Source: Sphingomonadaceae bacterium 3R27E2-A
GTDB lineage: Bacteria; Pseudomonadota; Alphaproteobacteria; Sphingomonadales; Sphingomonadaceae
Assembly (NCBI GenBank): GCA_005503165.1
Contig: SCNT01000019.1
Coordinates: 1-64,000 of the forward strand
Direction: 5' to 3'
Length of the DNA: 64,000 bases
Shown piece after piece: positions 58,625 to 64,000 of the stretch; position 1 is the first letter of the stretch; each line of letters starts with the position of its first letter. Under the pieces are notes generated by a model, which searched no databases, was not told the origin of the DNA, and saw nothing but the letters and a program-made list of their open reading frames with translations. A program made the position numbers and the translations under genes.

Positions 58625-58857
58625 GCCCGGCCGACGAGGCGCTCGCGAAGAAACGCTTTTTTGCGATCAATCTGATGCGCGTGATCGGCGCGCTGTTCAT
58701 CATGGCGGGTTTCCTGCTCGTCGCGGGGCGTTGGGAAATCGCGGGCATGCCGACCGACCGTTACATCGGCGTCGCGCTTGTGCTGATGGGCGCGTTCGAC
58801 TTCGCGGTCTTTCCGATGCTGCTCGCGCGGCGCTGGCGTTCACCGCGCGATCTATGA
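58621..58857 (+). CDS. Small inner-membrane protein, 78 residues
   Basis: Two transmembrane helices (about residues 17-36 and 48-67) in a 78-residue protein with a basic N-terminus and a basic tail (ARRWRSPRDL). The start overlaps the upstream stop by 4 bases (ATGA) and its own stop overlaps the ATP12 gene start by 4 bases. It is conserved in sphingomonad-like operons as far as I can judge, but I know no function. Confidence 0.75.
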   Translation: MSPADEALAKKRFFAINLMRVIGALFIMAGFLLVAGRWEIAGMPTDRYIGVALVLMGAFDFAVFPMLLARRWRSPRDL

Positions 58858-59543
58858 AGCGTTTCTGGAAAGACGTTGCCGTCGTCCCCGAGGGCGGCGG
58901 CTGGGGTATCGCGCTCGACGGGCGGCCGGTGCGTACGCCGCAGCGCACGCCGCTGGCGGTGGCGAGCACGGCGCTTGCCGAAGCGATCGCTGCCGAATGG
59001 CGCGCCGTCGGCGAGACGATCGACCCCGCGGCGATGCCGATGACGGGGCTGAGCAACGCGGCGATCGATATAGCGGCGCCCGACCTTTCTGCCTTCGCCG
59101 CGCCGGTCGCGGCCTATGCGGCGAGCGAGCTTTTCTGTTACCGTGAGGATCGCGACGCGATGCTGCTCGCCGAGCAGGCGGCGCTGTGGAACCCGCTGCT
59201 GGCGTGGGCCGAGGCGCGTTACGGCGTCGAATTCGCGATCACGCAGGGCATCTTGCCGGTGGACCAGCCGCCGGCGACCGTCGCGGCCTTGCGCGGCGCG
59301 GTTCTGGCGCTCGATGCATGGCGGCTGACCGCGCTGACCCCGCTGGTGACGATCGGCGGGTCGCTGGTCGCGGGGCTGGCGCTGGTCGAAGCAGCACATG
59401 ACGCCGATGCCTTGTGGCAGGCGGTGAGCCTCGACGAGCTGTACCAGGAGCGGCGCTGGGGTGCCGACGCGCTGGCGATTGCGGCGCGCGAGACGAAGCG
59501 GGCCGACTGGGACAATGCGGCGCGGTTTTTGAACCTCATATAA
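58854..59543 (+). CDS. ATP12-family F1-ATPase assembly chaperone
   Basis: A 229-residue protein beginning MKRFWKDVAVVPEGGGWGIALDGRPVRTPQRTPLAVASTALAEAIAAEW, the conserved N-terminus of ATP12 proteins, which assist assembly of F1 alpha subunits. TLVT-like and VDQPPATVAALRGAVLALDAWRLTALTPLV follow. ATGA overlap with the upstream small membrane gene sets the start at 58854. It is the last gene of the crcB operon. The assignment is secure from the opening motif. Confidence 0.92.
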   Translation: MKRFWKDVAVVPEGGGWGIALDGRPVRTPQRTPLAVASTALAEAIAAEWRAVGETIDPAAMPMTGLSNAAIDIAAPDLSAFAAPVAAYAASELFCYREDRDAMLLAEQAALWNPLLAWAEARYGVEFAITQGILPVDQPPATVAALRGAVLALDAWRLTALTPLVTIGGSLVAGLALVEAAHDADALWQAVSLDELYQERRWGADALAIAARETKRADWDNAARFLNLI

Positions 59544-59554
59544 GATCCCCTCTT

Positions 59555-59628
59555 CCGTTCGTGTCGAGCGAAGTCGAGACACGCCAGCGCCGCGCCAGAC
59601 GTCCCTCGACTTCGCTCGGGACGAACGG
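59555..59628. repeat. Dispersed palindromic repeat, family B copy 3
   Basis: CCGTTCGTGTCGAGCGAAGT...GAGACAC is followed by a diverged second arm CCCTCGACTTCGCTCGGGACGAACGG. It lies between the convergent ATP12 and enoyl-CoA hydratase genes. Confidence 0.85.
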
Positions 59629-59655
59629 AGGAGGAGAAGCTATGCTTCGGGCCGC

Positions 59656-60459
59656 TCAGTCCGCAAAATTCGGCGCGCGCTTTTCCATTCCGGCCATCAC
59701 CGCCTCGATCTGGTTCGGTGTGCGGATCACTTTGACCTGCTCGTCGCTCTCGGCCTGCAGGATTTCGGCGTCGCTCGCGTCGGCGAGCATGTTGCAGAGG
59801 CGCTTGGCGCCGCGGATCGCGTGGGGGTTCTTGTTCGCGATGACCTCGGCCAGTTCCATCGCCTTCGCCAGCGGCTCGTCCGAGACATGCGTCGCGAGGC
59901 CGAGCAGTTTCGCTTCCGATCCGTTGAATTCGCGGTTGGTGTAGATCAGCTCGCGCAGCACATCGTCGGCGACCTGCGTGCGCCACAGCGCCATGCCCGC
60001 GACATCGGGGACGAGGCCCCAGCGCATTTCCATGATCGCGATGCGCGTGTCGGGGTGGACGATGCGGATGTCGGCGGCGGCCATGATCTGGCTGCCCGCG
60101 CCGAAGGCGACGCCGTGCACCGCGGCGATCACCGGCACCGGCAGTTCGCGCCAGCCCCAGGCGGCATATTGGGCGTTGTTCGACACCCCGCGCGTGCGGT
60201 TCGAGAGCGTCCCACCCGCACTGCTGGCGCCCGGATCGCGGTCGGCGCTGAGGCTCGACAGGTCGAGCCCGGCGCAGAAGGCGCGGCCCTCGCCCGACAG
60301 CACGACGACGCGCAGCCCCGCAGTGGCCTTAAGCTGGTCGATCGCCTCGGCCAGCGCCGCCCACATCGCCGCGTCGAGCGCGTTCATCTTGTCGGTGCGG
60401 ATCAGCCGGACGTCGGCGATGCCACCTTCCAGCATGGTGATCGAGATGCGGTCTTTCAT
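59656..60459 (-). CDS. Enoyl-CoA hydratase/isomerase (crotonase)
   Basis: A 267-residue crotonase. VVVLSGEGRAFCAGLDLSSL carries the first oxyanion Gly, and VIAAVHGVAFGAGSQIMAAADIRIVHPD the second. MRWGLVPDVAGMALW and NREFNGSEAKLLGLATHV follow. The catalytic Glu that typical hydratases place near GLVPE is replaced by an Asp-like pattern (LVPDVAG), so isomerase or another activity is possible. It overlaps the HCCA-isomerase-like gene by 4 bases. Confidence 0.9.
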   Translation of the reverse strand: MKDRISITMLEGGIADVRLIRTDKMNALDAAMWAALAEAIDQLKATAGLRVVVLSGEGRAFCAGLDLSSLSADRDPGASSAGGTLSNRTRGVSNNAQYAAWGWRELPVPVIAAVHGVAFGAGSQIMAAADIRIVHPDTRIAIMEMRWGLVPDVAGMALWRTQVADDVLRELIYTNREFNGSEAKLLGLATHVSDEPLAKAMELAEVIANKNPHAIRGAKRLCNMLADASDAEILQAESDEQVKVIRTPNQIEAVMAGMEKRAPNFAD

Positions 60460-61073
60460 TCAGCTCTCCTGGCGAGCGCCGCCTCTACGAGCGGCAGTTG
60501 GTCGTTGCCGAAATACATGTCGTCGCCATCGACGAAGATCGTCGGCGAGCCATAGCCGCCGCGCGCGATCAGTTCCTCGGTATTGGCGCGGAGCCGCGCC
60601 TTGACCGGGTCGCTGCCCGCCGCCGCGGCGAGCGCGGCGCCGTCGAGCCCCTCGGCGTCGGCGACCGCCGCGAGCACCGCGGGATCGTCGAGATTTTCCT
60701 GCCGGTCGAAATAGCTGGCGAAGGCGCCGCGCGCAAAGCGCACCAGCGCCGGCTGGTCGTCCTCGAGCGCGCAGCAGAAGCGCATCGCCGCGATGCTCTT
60801 TGCCGGGTGCCACTGCGACGGGAAATTCATCGGCACGCCCGCGAGCGCCGCCCAGTCCTTCAGCACTTTCCAGCTGTGCTGGAGCCGCCGGTTGTCGGCC
60901 TGTTCGCGCGCAGCATAGACCGCGGGATTGACCGCGTTGAACACCCCGCCGACGAGGATCGGGCGATAGCGCGCGCTCGCCCCGGTGCGGCCCAGCACGG
61001 CGGGTAGATTATGGAAGGCGAGACAGGTCCAGGGCGAGGACAGGTCAAAGAAAAATTCGACGCGGTCGTTCAC
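60456..61073 (-). CDS. DsbA-like 2-hydroxychromene-2-carboxylate isomerase family
   Basis: A 205-residue thioredoxin-fold protein of the HCCA isomerase type: VEFFFDLSSPWTCLAFHNLP (SSPWT instead of a CxxC), PILVGGVFNAVNPAVYA, MNFPSQWHPAKSIAAMRFCC and YGSPTIFVDGDDMYFGNDQL. These glutathione-dependent enzymes take part in naphthalene-type degradation, but many have unknown substrates. The start of the crotonase gene overlaps its stop by 4 bases, so they are co-expressed. Confidence 0.85.
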   Translation of the reverse strand: MNDRVEFFFDLSSPWTCLAFHNLPAVLGRTGASARYRPILVGGVFNAVNPAVYAAREQADNRRLQHSWKVLKDWAALAGVPMNFPSQWHPAKSIAAMRFCCALEDDQPALVRFARGAFASYFDRQENLDDPAVLAAVADAEGLDGAALAAAAGSDPVKARLRANTEELIARGGYGSPTIFVDGDDMYFGNDQLPLVEAALARRAE

Positions 61074-61088
61074 CCCGGACCTCCCCGA

Positions 61089-61574
61089 TCAGCCGACCTT
61101 GAGTTCTATGTCGGGCGCGTTGGGACAGACGACGCGGACCGAATTATACGCGGGCTGCGCGTTCGGAATGTCGAGGCTGAGGTCTACCTTCGTCACCACC
61201 TGCGGCGTCGCGCCGTCGGGGGCGTTGGCGCGCAGCAGCACGACCTGGTTCGGCGGGTTCATCTTGTCGAGCGGACCGGCCTGCAGCGCGGTCGCATAAC
61301 CCGCGACCGGGGCGTTGGCGGTCCCGCTGATCTTGAGCGTCTTGGTCGCCGCGTCGATCGTCGCCGCGAGCTTGACGTCGGTCAGCTTGTCGCAGGCGTT
61401 GGGTTTCGCCGGATCGATCGGGATCGGCGCCTGCGCGGGCGCAGCTGCGGGGGCCGCCGGGGTCGCGGCCGTGTCGGCGGCGGCGGTTTCGGCGGGCGGC
61501 GGCGTTTCCTTCTTGCCGCAGCCTGCCAGTCCCACGGCCAGCACGATCGCCGCCGTCATCATCGCCTTGTTCAT
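61089..61574 (-). CDS. Hypothetical lipoprotein
   Basis: A 161-residue protein with signal MNKAMMTAAIVLAVGLAGC (lipobox LAGC), then GKKETPPP and an Ala-Pro-Thr linker to about residue 50. The compact C-terminal part contains two Cys (NACDKLTDV and VVCPNAPD) and strand-rich segments (TLKISGTANAPVAG, VVTKVDLSLDIPNAQ). It is probably an outer-membrane or periplasmic lipoprotein with a disulfide-linked beta domain. It lies 15 bases from the HCCA-isomerase gene on the minus strand. Family unknown. Confidence 0.75.
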   Translation of the reverse strand: MNKAMMTAAIVLAVGLAGCGKKETPPPAETAAADTAATPAAPAAAPAQAPIPIDPAKPNACDKLTDVKLAATIDAATKTLKISGTANAPVAGYATALQAGPLDKMNPPNQVVLLRANAPDGATPQVVTKVDLSLDIPNAQPAYNSVRVVCPNAPDIELKVG

Positions 61575-61629
61575 ATGCCTGCCTCCAGTTCGGGGCGGCG
61601 GTCCGTCGGTCCGCCGCCGACTCGCGCGG

Positions 61630-63153
61630 TCAATTCGTCCGCGCCCAATATTGGTCGCGGAGCAGGCGCTTGTATAGCTTGCCGGTGTCGTGGCGCGGCA
61701 GCGCTTCCATGAAATCGATGCGGCGGGGGATTTTTACGCCCGACAGTTTTTCGCGCGCATAAGCAATGAGTTCGTCGCGCAGCGCATCGCCGGCGTCGGC
61801 CATGTTCGCGGGCTGGATCACCGCGATCACCTCCTCGCCGAAATCGTCGTGCGGGCCGCCGACGACCGCCACATCGGCGACCGCGGGGTGGGTGACGAGA
61901 TGATTCTCGATCTCCTGCGGATAGACGTTCACCCCGCCGGTGATGATCATGAAGCTCTTACGGTCGGTCAAATAGAGGAAACCTTCTTCGTCGAGCTTGC
62001 CGACGTCGCCGAGCGTCGACCAGCCCTTCGAATTGCGGCTCGACGCGGTCTTTTCGTCGTCGCCGTGATATTCGAAGACATTCTCGCTTTCGAAGAAGAC
62101 GGTGCCTTCCTCGTTCGGCCCGAGCTCGGTCTCGTTATCCTCGCCCATGATGTGCACGGTACCGAGGATCGGGCGGCCGACGCTGCCCTTGTGCGTCAGC
62201 CAGTCGGCGCTGGAGATGAAGGTCATGCCATTGCCCTCCGACCCCGCATAATATTCGAAGAGAACGGGACCCCACCATTCGATCATCGCCTGCTTGACCG
62301 GCACCGGGCAAGGTGCCGCTGCGTGGATCGCGACCTTCATCGACGACACGTCGTAGCGCGCGCGGACCTTGTCGGGCAGCTTGAGCATGCGCACGAAATG
62401 CGTCGGGACCCACTGGCTGGCGTTGACGCGATATTTTTCGATGAACGACAACGCCGCCTCGGGATCGAATTTCTTCATCAGGACGACGGTGCCGCCGAGA
62501 CGGTGGATCGTCATCGACCAGCGGAGCGGCGCGGCGTGATAGAGCGGCGCGGGCGAGAGATAGACACTGTCGGCGTTGATCTGGAACACCGCCGACGCGA
62601 GCATGACGAGGCTGTTGGTCGCGTCGATCGCCGGATCCTCGGGCAGCGGCACGCGCACCCCCTTGGGCCGGCCGGTGGTGCCCGACGAATAGAGCATGTC
62701 GACGCCCGCGCGCTCGTCGGCGACCGGGGTCGCGGGCATCGCGGCGACGGCATCATCCCAATTGGCGTAGCCCGGAATGGTGCCGCCCATCGCGAAGCGT
62801 TCGATGGGGGTGGTCAGCGCCTGCGCCGCCTCGGCGAGGCTGGCCGAGACGACGAGCAGCTTCGCCCCCGAATTTTCCAGGATATAGTCGGTCTCGTCCT
62901 GCGTCAGCCGCGACGAGATGCAGACGTAACGCAGCCCCGCACGCTGCGCGCCCCAGGTCAGCGAATAATAGTCCGGGCTATTGTCGAGCATGAATGCGAC
63001 GACATCGTCGTGCCCCAGGCCGTGCGCGCGGAACAGCTGCGCGACGCGATTCGATGCGGCGTCGAGCTCGGCATAGCTGATCGCCTCCCCCGTTTCGGCG
63101 ACGATGATCGCGGGCTTGCCGGGGTTGGTGCGCGCGTGGACGGACGGATGCAT
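61630..63153 (-). CDS. Acyl-CoA synthetase (AMP-binding)
   Basis: A 507-residue adenylate-forming enzyme. LYSSGTTGRPKGVRVPLP is the P-loop-like adenylation motif, FEYYAGSEGNGMTFISS the second, GWSTLGDVGKLDEEGFLYLTDRKSFMIITGGVNVYPQEIEN the Y/F-TGD and hinge motifs, and RHDTGKLYKRLLRDQY the C-terminal catalytic Lys. It resembles fatty-acid or short-branched acyl ligases. It is the first gene of the minus-strand group that ends with the crotonase. The start at 63153 is at MHPSVHARTNPGKPAII. Confidence 0.92.
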   Translation of the reverse strand: MHPSVHARTNPGKPAIIVAETGEAISYAELDAASNRVAQLFRAHGLGHDDVVAFMLDNSPDYYSLTWGAQRAGLRYVCISSRLTQDETDYILENSGAKLLVVSASLAEAAQALTTPIERFAMGGTIPGYANWDDAVAAMPATPVADERAGVDMLYSSGTTGRPKGVRVPLPEDPAIDATNSLVMLASAVFQINADSVYLSPAPLYHAAPLRWSMTIHRLGGTVVLMKKFDPEAALSFIEKYRVNASQWVPTHFVRMLKLPDKVRARYDVSSMKVAIHAAAPCPVPVKQAMIEWWGPVLFEYYAGSEGNGMTFISSADWLTHKGSVGRPILGTVHIMGEDNETELGPNEEGTVFFESENVFEYHGDDEKTASSRNSKGWSTLGDVGKLDEEGFLYLTDRKSFMIITGGVNVYPQEIENHLVTHPAVADVAVVGGPHDDFGEEVIAVIQPANMADAGDALRDELIAYAREKLSGVKIPRRIDFMEALPRHDTGKLYKRLLRDQYWARTN

Positions 63154-63310
63154 CGGGGCTTCTCTCCAGCAGGGGTCATTGGTTTCTTTATGTCCGAAGT
63201 CAGTAGCAAGCTGAAACTTTTGGTCAAGCGAGGCCGGGGAAGGGTCGGAAAGGGGAATGGCGGGGCAAGATTGAGGGAGGTTGGTGGGTATCGGGCGATT
63301 GCGGACATCT

Positions 63311-63456
63311 TAATCCTCCCTGTCGCGCAGCGATGGGGAGGGGGACCATGCGAAGCATGGTGGAGGGGCGGAGGCCTTAGACCACGGCTTATGACATCGG
63401 CCCCTCCACCGCCTTCGGCGGTCCCCCTCCCCACGGCTTCGCCGCAGGGAGGATTA
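63311..63456. repeat. Dispersed palindromic repeat, family A copy
   Basis: TAATCCTCCCTGTCGCGCAGCG and the closing GCAGGGAGGATTATT arms, with the CCATGCGAAGCATGG hairpin inside. It occupies the gap between the response regulator and acyl-CoA synthetase genes. The remaining sequence of that gap (63154-63310) shows no gene or clear signal. Confidence 0.85.
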
Positions 63457-63475
63457 TTGTGCCCATCAACCCCCC

Positions 63476-64000
63476 TCACCAATCCGGCCGCGAGCGCAGG
63501 GCGTAGCCCTGCCCCTTCACCGTATGCAGCATCGGCCATTCAAACCCGCGGTCGACCTTGGCGCGGAGCCGCGACATATGGACCTCGACGCGGTTGGTGC
63601 CGGGGTCGAAGTCGATCCGCCACACCGCCTTCAGCAAGGCTGCGCGCGACACCGGCCGGTCGGGAACGCGCGCGAGGTTGGCGAGCAGGTCGAATTCGCG
63701 CAGCGGCATCGCGATCACTCGGCCCGCGCGCTCCACACGCCGGTCGATCAGGTCGATGCGCAGCTCGCCCTCGCCGAGCTGCCCCTTGGCCATCCGGCTT
63801 CGCCGCAGCAGCGCGGCAATCCGCGCAACGACCTCGGTAGGGTCGGCGGCCCAGCCGACCGCGTCGTCGGCCCCCGCGGCAAGCGCGAGCAGGCGGTCGG
63901 CACGGCGGTCGCGGTCGCTCAGCACCAGCAGCGGCCGCCGCTCGGCGATCCCGCGAGCCAGCGTGACGATTGCGGCGGGATCGGCATCGTCGTGAAAGGG
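63476..64000 (-). CDS. OmpR-type response regulator, C-terminal part
   Basis: The gene runs off the right edge; 174 codons are visible. The end of a receiver domain (PLLVLSDRDRRADRLLALAAGADDAVGWAADPTEVVARIAALLRR) is followed by a winged-helix DNA-binding domain (VIAMPLREFDLLANLARVPDRPVSRAALLKAVW, VEVHMSRLRAKVDRGFEWPMLHTVKGQGYALR). The phosphoacceptor Asp lies outside the window. No sensor kinase is visible before the repeat; it may lie beyond the edge. Confidence 0.88.
   Translation of the reverse strand, partial: PFHDDADPAAIVTLARGIAERRPLLVLSDRDRRADRLLALAAGADDAVGWAADPTEVVARIAALLRRSRMAKGQLGEGELRIDLIDRRVERAGRVIAMPLREFDLLANLARVPDRPVSRAALLKAVWRIDFDPGTNRVEVHMSRLRAKVDRGFEWPMLHTVKGQGYALRSRPDW

Overview
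The window is a GC-rich, densely coded chromosomal segment of an alphaproteobacterium, most likely a sphingomonad (Sphingopyxis or a close relative). This rests on an Entner-Doudoroff zwf-edd-eda operon, sphingomonad-style lipid and acyl-CoA gene sets, GGAA/CGTT-type ECF promoters, and many intergenic palindromic repeats of the kind sphingomonads carry. One tRNA-Val is present. There is no rRNA, CRISPR array or prophage.

Layout. Positions 1-1800 are a foreign-looking, AT-rich island: the end of an IS3-family element, then a tightly coupled pair encoding a pol-beta-type nucleotidyltransferase and a 2H phosphoesterase, followed by a truncated chromosomal gene. 2.1-10.2 kb holds small, membrane and secreted proteins of mostly unknown role, a thermonuclease-like protein and a FrnE-type DsbA protein. 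10.3-12.4 kb is an unusual minus-strand operon: a 48-residue peptide gene followed by two large proteins with HEAT-like C-termini, one of which has a cupin-like His cluster. 12.5-18.3 kb carries a beta-propeller protein, a siroheme-synthase N-terminal protein, lysA, a small lipoprotein, argH and a TlpA-like thioredoxin. 18.4-26.4 kb is an IclR-controlled acyl-CoA degradation cluster (SDR, MaoC hydratase, thiolase-OB fold protein, SCP2-type thiolase, family III CoA-transferase, acyl-CoA dehydrogenase).

26.5-30.5 kb contains a PRC-barrel-like secreted protein, a subtilase, an ECF sigma factor with its anti-sigma factor, and a small secreted protein. A perfectly symmetric ECF promoter lies between the subtilase and the sigma gene, and a related site precedes the small secreted gene, so these look like one regulon. 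30.6-40.8 kb is a glycerolipid region: gpsA, two alpha/beta hydrolases, a DUF3336-patatin lipase, WS/DGAT, PlsB and a HAD-PlsC fusion. 40.8-44.8 kb is the zwf-edd-eda operon, with a dispersed repeat inserted in frame within edd. 45-47.5 kb has a Tat-exported hydrolase and glpD. 47.5-53.8 kb has an SDR/AraC divergent pair, ahpC-ahpF, a DUF6445-like protein and asd, which is preceded by a possible Thr-rich leader peptide. 54.4 kb is tRNA-Val. 54.5-59.5 kb has a winged-helix regulator, a second nuclease-like protein and a five-gene overlapping operon (crcB, RluC-type pseudouridine synthase, PaiB-like, small membrane protein, ATP12). 59.6-63.2 kb is an enoyl-CoA hydratase/HCCA isomerase/lipoprotein/acyl-CoA ligase group, and the window ends inside an OmpR-type response regulator.

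At least five families of dispersed palindromic repeats sit mostly between genes. One copy supplies the ribosome binding site of a gene and another has been absorbed into a coding sequence. Functional calls rest on motifs and family knowledge; no database search was possible.
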